Shown: positions 46,901 through 56,220, numbered from the stretch's first letter. The stretch is 64,000 nucleotides of DNA from Cyanoderma ruficeps (GCA_008694505.1 VZDJ01000049.1:1890531-1954530); one strand, 5' to 3'. The notes: a model not told the origin generated them from the sequence alone. A program made the numbers and translations.

Positions 46901-48807
46901 GTTTGGTGTTTGGTGCTGATGGTCTGGATATGGAATTACAGAACTGAGACCCAAAAAGGTGCTGAGAAAGGCTCTTGGCCATGGGGGAACGATAATCCTG
47001 TCCCTCCCCAGGCTGGATAAACTCCTGGAAAGCCTCCCCCGGCACATCTCCTAAGCTGTTCCTTGCTCCCTGCCCAGGTGAACATCTGCCTGCCCATCTT
47101 CTTCATCCTGGCCTGCCTGTTCCTCATCGCTGTTTCCTTCTGGATGACGCCCGTGGAATGTGGGATCGGCTTTGCCATCATCCTCAGTGGGATCCCCATT
47201 TACTACTTCGGGGTCTGGTGGCAAAACAAGCCCAAGTGGATTCTCCAAGCCATCTGTGAGTATCTCCAGGGGGGAGCAGCTTTAGCTCCCAAAAAGTTTC
47301 CCAGTGCTGTGCTGCAGCTGGCAGTGCTGGCTCTCCTCCCTCTGGAGGAGCTTCCAAAATCCTGGCTCTGCTCCATTCTTCTTTCATGAGAACAAGTTTA
47401 TCCTGATGATTGCCATGTGTGCCAAGCACCCAAAATGCATCCTGGTTTGCAATATGGGAAAAGTTGGGGACCAATACCATGTTTTGAGGGGGGTTTAACC
47501 CTGGCAAAGAGGTTGTTAGCAGCAGAGCAGAATTCCCTGCTCCTGGAAAAGCCCAGGGCTGAGCCTTTGCTCAGCAAAGAATCCTTTCCCAGTGGTGTAG
47601 GAAGGACTGAGCACAGCTGGCCTCAGTTTGACTGCTCAAAATCCACAGTTAGTCCCAATCCATGGGGATAACATTTGGGATCCAGGCAAAGCTTTCCCTG
47701 GCATCCCCCTGTGGCAGTGGAGCAGAGGGAAGGGAAGCTCCCCTGGATGTTTTCTCCCAGGTTTATTTTTAAGGTATCTGCTCCAGGGTTTTCCAACAGC
47801 TGCCACAAAGCCGGGGTGTGTTTGGAGGAATGGAGACGCTGTGCTTGGCACACAGAACCTCTCCCTCAACAACTGAGCCCAGAAAGTCAATCCCTGCTGC
47901 CCCAGTAACTGAGCCCAGCAGCTGCCTCCCTGCTCTCCTGCAAGGGCTGACCCAGAAAAGCAGGCAAGGAGAAGTGCCCAGCCTTAGCTGGGTGTTTCAT
48001 GAGGAAGAAAAAAGCTTTCAGCAGCACTCAGCACTCGTTATTCTTCTTTTCCCCTCGTCTCTCTGTCCCACACTCACTTTTTTATCCTGGGTATTAGGCT
48101 CGGTTCCTGGAAATGCCATTTTTGCAATGCCTGGGTGGTAAATTACCATATTCATTGTTTTCCTCCACCAGAGGATTGTAAGGAGAATATTAAAAATATT
48201 CTGGGGACAGTGAAAATCCTGCAAATGTCCCGTGAGAAAGACAAGAACTTAAAATGTGATTTATTGATACAGTGTAGATAATCTGATCACCTCCAGCTGA
48301 TCTGAGCCTCACTTGGTTGTGCTTAGAATTAGTTTTGCCATGCAGGAAAAACATCTCTCTGTGATGTCCAACCACAGAGTGCAGCAGCAGGCGGCAGATG
48401 TTGGATGTTTGGATGGATGGGATAATAAAATAACTTCAGTTTAGCACCTTTTCCTGGGAAATCTGCCCCTGGAATGTCCCTTTGCTCCCACCTGCCCTGG
48501 GCCAGGCAGTGCCCCATGGGATGGAGATGGGAGTACCCATGGGATGGAGATGGGAGTATCCATGGGATGGAGATGGGAATATCCATGGGATGGAGATGGG
48601 AATATCCATGGGATGGAGATGGGAATATCCGTGGGCTATTTCAAGCCTTGAGTTGGGCTCAGGGTGGGGAGGCAGAGGGCTCAGCCCTTCCCTCGTGGCC
48701 CCAGGCTTCTGCTGGGCGTGATCCCTGACCTTTCCTTTGCTCTCTCCACAGTCTCTGCCACCGTCCTGTGCCAGAAGCTGATGGAAGTGGTTCCTCAGGA
48801 ATCCTAG
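22350..48807 (+). CDS. SLC7A5: LAT1, large neutral amino acid transporter light chain (10 coding exons, 522 aa)
   Basis: Sodium-independent exchanger of large neutral amino acids (Leu, Phe, Trp, Tyr, His, Met) and thyroid hormones at the plasma membrane; a 12-helix APC-fold light chain working with SLC3A2 (4F2hc). Exons are 22350-22932, 33784-33909, 41676-41781, 42187-42231, 43651-43774, 44882-44985, 45619-45715, 46164-46313, 47078-47255 and 48752-48807. All have GT-AG borders and join in frame to 522 codons plus TAG. Human LAT1 is 507 aa; the 15 extra residues are all in the cytosolic N-terminus. Visible landmarks: TM1 unwound motif Gly80-Ser81-Gly82; Cys179, equal to human Cys164 that forms the disulfide with 4F2hc; Phe267 in TM6, equal to the gating Phe252. 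The core is nearly identical to human, which separates it from LAT2 (SLC7A8). The ATG has G at -3 and is the first in its frame. Confidence 0.98.
22975..23178 (+). mobile_element. CR1 LINE 3' tail fragment
   Basis: Sense pattern immediately after exon 1: GGTGGGGAAGCCCTGGCACG, AGAAGCTGTGGCTGCCCCTG, CTAGTGGAAGGTGTCCCTGC, ending CATTCCATGACTCCATGA. Confidence 0.85.
26733..26785 (+). mobile_element. Possible CR1 3' end, short
   Basis: GGATTGGACTGGATCATCCT then GGATCCTTTCCAGCTCAGGA matches the CR1 terminal pattern; only about 50 bp. Confidence 0.55.
30441..30632 (+). mobile_element. CR1 LINE 3' tail fragment
   Basis: Sense pattern: GAGGTTGGGGAGGCCCTGGC, GAGCAGCTGTGGCTGCCCCT, TTCCAACCCAAACCAGTCTG and GGATTCTATGA, retaining the typical ATTCTATG-like terminus. 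Confidence 0.9.
32340..32480 (+). mobile_element. CR1 LINE 3' tail fragment
   Basis: Sense pattern: ACACTGGCACAGGCTGCCCC, CCTTGGAGCAGCCTGGGACA, TGGAAGGTGTCCCTGCTCAT; the terminal part is diverged. Confidence 0.8.
33496..33735 (-). mobile_element. CR1 LINE 3' tail fragment, adjacent to SLC7A5 exon 2
   Basis: Antisense pattern: CACAGAATGGTTTGCGTTGG, CCATGGGCAGGAACACCTCC, CCAGGGATCCAGGGGCAGCC and AGGAATTCCTTCCCAATACC. It ends about 50 bp before the exon 2 acceptor. Confidence 0.9.
33784..33909 (+). CDS. SLC7A5: SLC7A5 coding exon 2
   Basis: It completes Leu195 and codes to Lys236, with [20 protein letters not shown] then [20 protein letters not shown] (TM5 region). The acceptor is CCCTCAG and the donor GTGAGT. 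It lies 10.9 kb from exon 1, directly downstream of an antisense CR1 tail. Confidence 0.97.
37441..37546 (-). mobile_element. CR1 LINE 3' tail fragment
   Basis: Antisense pattern: GTAGAATCTTGGAATGATTT, TGGGAAGGAACCTCAAAGCT, GGGTGCTCCAAGCC. Confidence 0.85.
37952..38117 (+). mobile_element. CR1 LINE 3' tail fragment
   Basis: Sense pattern: AGGGAAGCTGTGGCTGCCCC, AGGGCTTGGAGCAACCTGGG, CCTTCCCACCCAAACCATTC, CAGGATTCCATGG. It is opposite in orientation to the fragment about 400 bp upstream. Confidence 0.88.
38265..38432. repeat. 76-bp tandem repeat, 2.2 copies
   Basis: Copies start at 38265, 38341 and 38417 (partial) with AGCAGGATTG or AGCGGGATTG. The two full copies differ at only a few bases. 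Confidence 0.93.
41676..41781 (+). CDS. SLC7A5: SLC7A5 coding exon 3
   Basis: It codes Gly237 to Gly271 and two bases of Trp272: an extracellular loop ([18 protein letters not shown]), then [17 protein letters not shown] of TM6 with the gating Phe267. The loop is the least conserved part of the core compared with human. The acceptor is CCTGCAG and the donor GTAAGG. Confidence 0.96.
41782..42186 (+). other. SLC7A5: SLC7A5 intron 3
   Basis: GTAAGG...TTACAG, 405 bp, with an antisense CR1 tail and a two-copy 22-bp repeat (about 42064-42110). Confidence 0.9.
41925..42036 (-). mobile_element. CR1 LINE 3' tail fragment
   Basis: Antisense pattern: CCATGGAATGATTTGGGTTG, GGAGGGACCTTCGAGATCCT, GTTGCTCCAAGCCCTGTCCA. 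Confidence 0.88.
42187..42231 (+). CDS. SLC7A5: SLC7A5 coding exon 4 (45-nt microexon)
   Basis: It completes Trp272 and codes [14 protein letters not shown] plus two bases of Arg287, identical to human LAT1. The acceptor is ATTACAG and the donor GTAGGT. It is only 45 nt, so it is recognised by similarity and exact phase fit rather than length. Confidence 0.95.
42232..43650 (+). other. SLC7A5: SLC7A5 intron 4
   Basis: GTAGGT...CCCTAG, 1.4 kb. It contains a three-copy 20-bp repeat (42556-42615, unit TGTGCTGCTGTCCGTGTGTT) and a run of 9 G near 42874. Confidence 0.9.
42556..42615. repeat. Three-copy 20-bp tandem repeat
   Basis: Unit TGTGCTGCTGTCCGTGTGTT, with the third copy carrying CCATG for CCGTG. 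Confidence 0.88.
43651..43774 (+). CDS. SLC7A5: SLC7A5 coding exon 5
   Basis: It codes residues 287-328, from [20 protein letters not shown] (TM7) to [14 protein letters not shown]. The acceptor TTTTCCCTAG follows a T-run and the donor is GTAAGA. It leaves at phase 0. Confidence 0.96.
43775..44881 (+). other. SLC7A5: SLC7A5 intron 5
   Basis: GTAAGA...ATTTAG, 1.1 kb, with one antisense CR1 tail; otherwise nothing recognised. Confidence 0.9.
44309..44432 (-). mobile_element. CR1 LINE 3' tail fragment
   Basis: Antisense pattern: GGAATCCTGGAACGCTTTGG, GTGGGAAGGGACCTGAAGGC, CTGCCGTGGGCAGGGACACC. Confidence 0.88.
44882..44985 (+). CDS. SLC7A5: SLC7A5 coding exon 6
   Basis: It codes [20 protein letters not shown] and [14 protein letters not shown] (TM8), residues 329-362 plus two bases of Arg363. 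The acceptor is CATTTAG and the donor GTAGGT. It is identical to human over nearly its whole length. Confidence 0.96.
44986..45618 (+). other. SLC7A5: SLC7A5 intron 6
   Basis: GTAGGT...TCCCAG, 633 bp. Nothing recognised inside. Confidence 0.9.
45619..45715 (+). CDS. SLC7A5: SLC7A5 coding exon 7
   Basis: It completes Arg363 and codes [20 protein letters not shown] then [12 protein letters not shown], ending at residue 395. This is the conserved cytosolic loop between TM8 and TM9. The acceptor is CTCCCAG and the donor GTGAGC. Confidence 0.96.
45716..46163 (+). other. SLC7A5: SLC7A5 intron 7
   Basis: GTGAGC...ATTCAG, 448 bp, about one third of it a sense CR1 tail. Confidence 0.9.
45853..46003 (+). 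mobile_element. CR1 LINE 3' tail fragment
   Basis: Sense pattern: CATCCCTGGGAGTGTCCAAG, GGAAGGTGTCCCTGCCCATG, CTCCCAACCCAAACCATTCC, ATGATCCTATGA. Confidence 0.9.
46164..46313 (+). CDS. SLC7A5: SLC7A5 coding exon 8
   Basis: Fifty codons (396-445): [20 protein letters not shown] then [20 protein letters not shown] and [10 protein letters not shown] (TM9-TM10). The acceptor is GATTCAG and the donor GTGAGA. Human has KD where this has NN after AFS. Confidence 0.96.
46314..47077 (+). other. SLC7A5: SLC7A5 intron 8
   Basis: GTGAGA...GCCCAG, 764 bp. GC-rich; nothing recognised. Confidence 0.9.
47078..47255 (+). CDS. SLC7A5: SLC7A5 coding exon 9
   Basis: It codes residues 446-504 plus one base, with [15 protein letters not shown] (TM11), [20 protein letters not shown] (TM12) and [16 protein letters not shown]. 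The acceptor is CTGCCCAG and the donor GTGAGT. Confidence 0.96.
47256..48751 (+). other. SLC7A5: SLC7A5 intron 9
   Basis: GTGAGT...CCACAG, 1.5 kb, with a 23-bp tandem repeat 120 bp before the last exon. Confidence 0.9.
48516..48632. repeat. 23-bp tandem repeat, about 5 copies
   Basis: Units of CCATGGGATGGAGATGGGA followed by a variable four-base end (GTAC, GTAT or ATAT), each with an NcoI-like CCATGG. Short spurious open frames run through it. Confidence 0.92.
48752..48807 (+). CDS. SLC7A5: SLC7A5 coding exon 10 (C-terminus)
   Basis: It codes the C-terminal tail [18 protein letters not shown] and TAG; human ends in VVPQET. The acceptor is CTCCACAG. The 56-nt coding part completes the 522-aa frame exactly. 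Confidence 0.95.
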
Positions 48808-49755
48808 GCAGGAAGAGCAGGGACACTGAGCTCGAGGAAACGCACAAGGTTATTTTGAGATGACACAAGGATCCGACCCCTCACTCCTGAATTCCAGGCA
48901 CTGGAGCTGCCTCCTGGTGCCACCACAGCCCCAAGGCTCTGCTCACCTCCCTCAGCCCCTCCAGCCCCTCCCAGCCCCACAGAGCAGCCAGAAGAAGTCC
49001 TTGGTACGAGCCAGGAGGAGGAATTCCAAGGGGCAGTTGCAGAGGGGTGCTGCCTGTGCCCTGTGTGTGTGTGTGAGGGCTGTGCTGGGCTCTGGGGGGC
49101 TCCTTTGCCTTGGCTCTGGGATCTGCTGGAGCCTGGTTTGAGTGTCCAGAGTGCCTGGGAGGGGGCTGGGGCTGCCACAGAGCCCTGGGGGGGTCCTGGG
49201 CTGCCTTCCCTGGCCCATGTGGGGGGTGGGACTCCCCCAAACTCACACCCCGCTGGCAGTGGGACAAGGCAGAGCCTCGTCTGAGTGTCACTGTGTCACT
49301 CGGGGCCCTGCCACCCTTTGGATTTGGATCAGCACTCTCAGATCTGAGCCAGCCCTCCAGGATGCTCTTCCCCACCATGCCCATCCCTGGGAATGAGCAC
49401 GGAGGGGGCAGTTCCTGCTGAGGAACCCAGCAGCTGCACTCAGCACGAGGCCGAGCCCTTGGCTTGCTCATTCCATGCTTTTCTGTGCCAGGCTTTCATC
49501 CAGCCTGGGATGAGCAGCTCCCTGCTCTCTCTCCTCGTGGCCCTGCTCAGGGAGCCACGTTTGCCCCTAAACCATCTGCAGAGAGAAGCCAAGGGTGGGG
49601 AGTGCCCTGGCACATTCCCTGGGCTCTCTCCTGGCACTGCTCCCTCTGTCCTGCTGTGTTTCCTCTGGAATGTGCCACGGAGATGGGACCACCTGGCTCT
49701 GGGCTGTGGAGAAGGGCAGATGTCCTGCTGGCTGGAGCCACCTTGGGCTGATGGA

Positions 49756-49940
49756 GATCATGGAATTCCTGGGTGGGAAAGGACCTTAAAGCTCATCCAG
49801 TGCCACCCCTGCCATGGGCAGGGACACCTTCCATTAGCCCAGGCTGCTCCAAGCTCTGTCCAGCCTGGCCTTGGACACTCCCAGGGATCCAGGGGCAGCC
49901 ACAGCTGCTCTGGGCACCTGTGCCAGGGCCTGCCCACCTC
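49756..49940 (-). mobile_element. CR1 LINE 3' tail fragment
   Basis: Antisense pattern: GATCATGGAATTCCTGGGTG, GACCTTAAAGCTCATCCAGT, CTGCCATGGGCAGGGACACC, CTCTGTCCAGCCTGGCCTTG, GGCAGCCACAGCTGCTCTGG. It is the best preserved tail in the window. Confidence 0.92.
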
Positions 49941-52140
49941 TGAGCAGTGAAAGTGAGTTCTGCCCTGAGGAGCAGGGCCTGGGCCTGACCCTCCTTTGTG
50001 CACCAGGTCTGGCTTGATCAGATCCCAGCACCACCCTCCTGTTCCAGGGGCAATCCCTGAGCACGATCCACGATCTGCATGTGAAATCCTGATTTCCAGA
50101 TGTGGGTGGTGCCATCCCACCCCTGAGCACACCCAGAATTCCTGTAGTTCCCAGGTAGCCAGCGCTGTCCCCTTCGGGACACGTTGGATTCTTTGCTCCC
50201 AAGTGTCACCTTTAGGAAAGCTGCAGTTCCTGAACCATTTGCTCATTGTGCCTCTGCTCCCTGACATCTCTTGGAACTCTGACCTCTTCCCCACTGGAGC
50301 TGCTTTGCTGTGTGTGTTGCAGATCTTTGTGCTCGTGCTTTGTGCAGGTGGCTTGGTGAACTGTTTCCCAGTTTTTTTGTAAACTTGGCTGTTGGGAAGC
50401 CGGGCTGCTCCGGGAGCTGTGGCTTCCCGCTGGATTCTCCTTGTGGCAGAGTTCTTTGGGATGAAGGGGCATTAAGGACACCGTGGTACTCACTCAGGCT
50501 TTGTCCTGGGAGGTTGTGCAGCCCTCCAGGTTGTCTTGGGGCAGGGGCAGCTCCTGCCCCACGGTGCAGCTCCACACTCCCACTTTGCCAGCCCCATGTC
50601 CTGCTCCAAAGCAGGAACAGGGGAGACAATCAGCTCTTTATTCCATGGTAGCTGGCATGGAGATTCCCAAATCAGCTCAGTGACAGTGTGGAGATTCCTA
50701 AATCAGGTCAGTGACAGTGGAGATTCCCAATCCAGCTCTCTGGGAGCTGAGTTAATCCATGAGGATTTGCAGCTGCTTTGGGAATATCCAGAGGGCAGAA
50801 CTCAAGGTTTTTGGCCAGTGCAATGAGTTGGAGCATCTCGGATCTGATGCCTGTGGAGAGGCTTTGGCATAAATCAGGTCATGAATCACAAAACCTGAAC
50901 TGGAGCTTTGGCTTCTTCCAGCTGAAGGCTGAGATGGTTTTGAGCAGTGATGGGAAACCATGGCTCCTGTTCCATGGAGAGGGGACCTCAGTGTGTCACC
51001 TGCCACTCCAGCTGCAGGGCTTTTTTGGCTGTGAGGTCTCAGGGCAGCTCCTGCAGGGCCTGGGTTCAGCGTGGGGGCTCTCAGTGCCAAAAGCCACCAG
51101 CAGAATTCCTTGGGATGCAAAGCAAAGGCATTGGAATCAGCCACTGGAGCCAAAGTCAGCTGGCACCAAGGGCCCCCAGAGCTCCCCAAGGTTGCCTTGG
51201 ACACCTTGTCCATCAGGTGATGACCATCACAGTGTCCTCCTGGGGACCCTTTCACACTGGTTTGAAAGAGGAGCTGTCACATAAAAATATTTTTTTCTTA
51301 GCAATTAATGGATTTTAATGAAATCCTTAACTCGCTTGCTTTGCTTTTTGTGGATTTCCATGAATCTTCACTTGCTGCTGAAGATCTGTCTCTTGTATTA
51401 ACCTGAGCCTCTGGCACTGACCCCACATCCGTGGGGATCTCATCAGCATCTCCTTGGCAATAGAGGTTTAGGACAAAACTGAACCAGGTACCAGCACAGA
51501 GCCACAAAAAGGCTGAATTTGGTCAGCCACAGCTCACATCTCACATCTCAAGGTTTATCTGCAAAAAAGCTGATTTCTTTCACCCTGGAGGCATTGATCT
51601 CCTGTAGCTGCCCTCCACCAGAACTTGGTGATGCAGCTGGAAGAGCTCGGGTTGGTTTCTCCTGAAGGTTTGGGAGATAATGAGGGGAAGGGTAAAACTG
51701 AATTTCATTTTAGAAAGAAAAGACAAAAAGTAGTTTCTCCAATCATGGGAATGGCTGTCACAGCCTCTGCTGTCCAGCCTGGCAGCTTCTCCCTTGGATC
51801 AGCAACATCTGCCCTCGGCTTGGGCTGCTCTCATGGATTTGGGAATGGAAAAGGGAGAATTCCTCCCTGGGAAAGACTTCCTTGCTGCTTGTTTTCCTCA
51901 AACATGGAGAGAGATGTGTCAGGGAGGGCAGGGGAGTGACAGAGAGTTCCCGGAGTTTCCCATCACTCCCAGCACTGGAGGTGGATTTTTCCCGTTGTTT
52001 CTCCATTGAGCTCTTCGGAGCCTGTGGTCAGTCATGGGGGGAAATGAACCTTCCCCACGAGGACCCTGCAACCACAGTGGCCTAAAGGAGGTTCCACAGG
52101 AATCTGTTCATGGACAGCTCCCTGCAAGTACAGCTGGAGC

Positions 52141-52195
52141 TGTTCTGTCCGTGGAACTGAGGTTGGAAAAGACCTTGGAGGTCAGGGAGCGTGCC
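52141..52195 (-). mobile_element. Possible CR1 3' end, short
   Basis: GAGGTTGGAAAAGACCTTGG then AGGTCAGGGA resembles an antisense CR1 end. Very short. Confidence 0.4.
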
Positions 52196-53240
52196 GGCGG
52201 CGTGGCTGAGCAGCCATCCCGCGCTCCCTGAACTGACCCCAGCTTCCAGCTCTTGCTCCTCTCCAGTTGTTTTTGAGTTCAGGCTCCTGGGCTGGCAGTT
52301 GTTTGGGGTGTTCACGGAATTGCATCCTGCAGGGATTGCTAAACACAGCAGGAGCTGCTGGCCAGGCACTTCCCTACCCGTTGGGTTCCTCTTTCTAAAG
52401 GAACCCTTCCTCCAGCTGGGAGGGGAACCAGCCCTGCTCAGCCCTGCAGAAACCAGGGGGGGATTTATGTCATCCTAGTGGATTTTTAATGACTTTAAAA
52501 AAAAAAAACTTCCTGCAGAATTTGCAGTGTTTTCCATCTCAGACACCGTGTTCTGGTAAACAGGCTTTTGTTTGGAACAGACCCCTCGGTGGCCACGGAG
52601 TTCAAAGGGACTCTGGCAGACTTGAACAAATTTGAAAGGCCCTTGAGCTGGATTGAAGCTCCTGGGAAGTGGCTTTGTTGTTGTCCAAGTCCTCTCCCAG
52701 TGGGTGGCTCAGCAAGGGAGTAAATTGGGCTCCTCCAGGGGCTGCTCCGTGGTGGGTCTGGGCAGGGGCAGTGGGGCTGTGACTTCCCAACCCTGGGGAG
52801 AGATTCCCAGAGCCCTGCTCTGGCAGCAGGGAATCCCAGGGAATGTTTCTCCTCGGTCTGGGAAGGTACCTGTGCCTTGAGCCGAGGCCACGGCGCTCTC
52901 AGGCTTTCGTAGAAAACAAAATTCCCAAACGGATCCAGGAGGAAACTGCCAAACCAAACCTTGTCCTTGCAGAGGCTCCGGCTGCGTGGGGCTGTTCCCG
53001 TGGGATGCCAACCTTCCCCCCAGCCACTGGGCAACCTCACGGCGTGGGATTGGGAAAGGCCTGCGACAAAGCAGCTCCTGGAGGCTGGGAAAGGGCAGCC
53101 CCAGGGCTCCAGGCTGGTGCTGAGCTCTGGCTGTGACCCCAGGGATTGAATCCCAGCCTTGTGCCAGCCCTGGGAGCATCCCCAGCTCTGGGATGAGCCA
53201 GAGACAGCCACGCTTGGCTGCCAAGCAGGGACATCCCTGC

Positions 53241-54110
53241 AGGGATGGGGATCTGCTCCTTTATCCCTGCAGGGATGGGAATCTGCTCCTTTATCCCTGC
53301 AGGGATGGGGATCTGCTCCTTTATCCCTGCAGGGATGGGAATCTGCTCCTTTATCCCTGCAGGGATGGGAATCTGCTCCTTTATCCCTGCAGGGATGGGA
53401 ATCTGCTCCTTTATCCCTGCAGGGATGGGAATCTGCTCCTTTATCCCTGCAGGGATGGGAATCTGCTCCTTTATCCCTGCAGGGATGGGAATCTGCTCCT
53501 TTATCCCTGCAGGGATGGGAATCTGCTCCTTTATCCCTGCAGGGATGGGAATCTGCTCCTTTATCCCTGCAGGGATGGGAATCTGCTCCTTTATCCCTGC
53601 AGGGATGGGAATCTGCTCCTTTATCCCTGCAGGGATGGGAATCTGCTCCTTTATCCCTGCAGGGATGGGAATCTGCTCCTTTATCCCTGCAGGGATGGGA
53701 ATCTGCTCCTTTATCCCTGCAGGGATGGGAATCTGCTCCTTTATCCCTGCAGGGATGGGAATCTGCTCCTTTATCCCTGCAGGGATGGGAATCTGCTCCT
53801 TTATCCCTGCAGGGATGGGAATCTGCTCCTTTATCCCTGCAGGGATGGGAATCTGCTCCTTTATCCCTGCAGGGATGGGAATCTGCTCCTTTATCCCTGC
53901 AGGGATGGGAATCTGCTCCTTTATCCCTGCAGGGATGGGAATCTGCTCCTTTATCCCTGCAGGGATGGGAATCTGCTCCTTTATCCCTGCAGGGATGGGA
54001 ATCTGCTCCTTTATCCCTGCAGGGATGGGGATCTGCTCCTTTATCCCTGCAGGGATAGGGATCTGCTCCTTTATCCCTGCAGGGATGGGGATCTGCTCCC
54101 TCATCCCTGC
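53241..54110. repeat. 30-bp minisatellite, 29 units, highly homogeneous
   Basis: Twenty-nine consecutive 30-bp units. Each junction carries the perfect 14-bp palindrome ATCCCTGCAGGGAT (with a PstI CTGCAG), separated by a 16-base arm containing GGGAATCTGCTCC. Nearly all central units are identical; variants (GGGG for GGGA, GATAGGG, CTCCCTCATC) cluster at the two ends. Because 30 is a multiple of 3, several frames on both strands stay open for 300-390 codons, encoding decapeptide repeats such as GICSFIPAGM. There is no supporting start, splice or family evidence for a protein. Confidence 0.97.
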
Positions 54111-54373
54111 CAGGACATCCCAGGAGTCAAACCCAGGATCGTGCTGGGTTTGCCTGGGCTCAAGTTCTTCCCAGTTGGAACTGGAGCTGGGTTGGGAATG
54201 TGTGGAGGATGCTGCTGGTGCAGCCAAGAGTTCCCAGTTTGCTGATGCCGTGGTAGGAAACGTGCCTCCCGAAGGATCCCATATCCAAAGGATTATTCCA
54301 TGTTTTCACCACCCCATTCCTTGCCTGAGAAGGGATGTTGCTTCCTCCAGCTGCGGAAGTGGTAATGGGTAAA

Positions 54374-54379
54374 AATAAA
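54374..54379 (+). terminator. Candidate polyadenylation signal downstream of SLC7A5
   Basis: AATAAA in an A-rich run 5.6 kb past the stop codon, downstream of the 30-bp minisatellite. The following AT-rich, low-CpG sequence to about 55190 (T-runs, GGTTT repeats, ATTTATTT) also looks like 3' UTR, so the true end could be later. Confidence 0.3.
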
Positions 54380-55723
54380 AAAAAGTATTTTTTTAAACAC
54401 TGAATTAATTTCTAAACTGCCTAAAAGAGACTTTATAGCTACACCTGAGCTCTCCCCCAGGGCTGACGCTCAGCCTGGCGCAGGGATTCTCCCCATCCCA
54501 GGGTCTGGCTGTGCCAGGATCAACGTCAGACACAGGGAAAAAATCCCTGATTTGTTCAGAGGGCAGGGGGAGGTCCAAGTCCCACCAGAATCCTTGGAGA
54601 GGGAGGATTTTGAGTGGTTCCCAGACCTCTCTCCCACCCTCAGAACAGAGGGAGGGTGACCTTCACTCCTGGTGAAGAATCTGAGTTTTCAGAGACTTTG
54701 CTTTGTACTTTTGTTGTTGGTTTTTTTTTTTTTAAACACAGAAAAAAAAAAAAAANAAACCTAGACCTGATTCACGATTTTGTTACATTTGGTTGCTTTA
54801 AAAAAAAAACCAACCTGTTTTACTAATTTAAATATCGCTCTATTTATTTGAAAGGGGTAAATATCTTATAGTCTTAATTCTCTTCTCCAGTAAGCGCTGT
54901 GTATTCCCAACGTTTGTGTTCCTGGCAGCAATTCCACTGACTGAGGGCTGGGCAGCCAGCAGCTCCCGAATCCAATGGCCTTGGACAACAAGATGTCTCC
55001 TGCAATGTTACTTTTTTGTTTTGGTTTGGTTTGGTTTGTAGTATTTCATGATTCTTTTATGTCCGTGGTTTAACAAATCTGTTCAATGTTCGGGTTGTTC
55101 TATGTTTTGGGTTTGTTTTTGGTTTGTTTTGTTGGTTTTTTTTAACAAAAAAAAAGCTGAATTACAATACTCTCGTTGCTGGTCTTTGCCTCGAAAATTT
55201 TTCTTTATCCACGATTATCCCACACCCATCAGCACCTGGATTTCCAAGTATTCCTTTAGCAGCTGAATGGCAGCATCCATGCCTCCATCTCCAGCCTCCT
55301 TCTTAAAATTCCAGTTGATTTTCCTGAGGTTCAGACTGAGGGAATGGGAAAGTGGGAGAGCTTTGGGCAGGAGGGGGGAGCAGAGGAGGAATATCCCAAT
55401 TCCCAGGGTGTGTCCATGGTTTTATGCAGCAAAAGGAATGCCCAGCAGTAGGAATGAGTTTTTATGGGAAAAGTGCTGCAATTCCTCTTCCCTGTCCATT
55501 CCAGGCTGGAGAAGAGGATGTTCCAGTGGGAGCAGGAGAGGACCCGGACACCCAACAAAGGCAGGAAGTGTCGGCACCCCCTGGGGCTGGGGATGTGCTC
55601 AGACCACTGTGCATTCAGTTCACACAGCACAGATGGAAGGGTTTGTTAAGGACTGCAGGAGCCTGGGGGACACCCTGTGAGTGCAGGACAAACCTGGGCT
55701 GGGGCCACACCTCCTGCTCCAGC

Positions 55724-56220
55724 AGCCCCTGAACATCTCCATTGTTGGAGTCCCCTGAACATCTCCATTGTTGGAGTCCCATAAAGGTCTCCATTGCTTG
55801 TGTCCCCTAAAGGTCTCCATTGTTGGTGTCCCCTAAAGGTCTCTATTGTCGGAGTCCTCTAAAGATCTCCATTGTTGGACTCCCCTAAAGATCTCCATTG
55901 TTGGAGTCCCCTAAAGATCTCCATTGTTGGAGTCCCCTAAAGATCTCCATTGTTGGCTGCCCCTAAAGATCTTCCATTGCTGGTGTCCCCTAAAGATCTC
56001 CATTGTTGGAGTCCCCTAAAGATCTCCATTGCTGGTGTCCCCTGAAGATCTCCATTGCTGGTGTCCCCTGAAGATCTCCATTGTTGGCAGCCCCTAAAGA
56101 TCTCCATTGCTGGTGTCCCCTGAACATCTCCATTACTGGTGTCCCCTAAAGATCTCCATTACTGGTGTCCCCTAAAGATCTCCATTGCTGGTGTCCCCAA
56201 AAGATCTCCATTGTTGGCTG
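55724..56220. repeat. 26-bp minisatellite, about 19 copies
   Basis: Unit CCCCTAAAGATCTCCATTG followed by TTGGAGT, CTGGTGT or TTGGCTG/TTGGCAG. Alternatives are CCTGAAC and CCTAAAGG. Variants are interspersed rather than block-homogenised. Confidence 0.95.

Larger units (their letters stand above)
48808..55190 (+). other. Probable SLC7A5 3' UTR and flank
   Basis: Non-coding after the TAG. The last part (54360-55190) is AT-rich with T-runs and words like ATTTATTT and resembles a vertebrate 3' UTR end. An antisense CR1 tail (49756-49940) and the 30-bp minisatellite lie inside. Large open frames are repeat by-products. The exact 3' end is unknown. Confidence 0.45.

Noticed and set aside
53241..54110. 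CRISPR-like array
   Set aside because: There are no distinct spacers: the whole 30-bp unit repeats, and the host is a vertebrate. It is a minisatellite.
53037..54372. Open frames of 299-396 aa on both strands with decapeptide repeats
   Set aside because: They come from a 30-bp repeat whose period is a multiple of three, so several frames are open at once. No start context, splice or family evidence.
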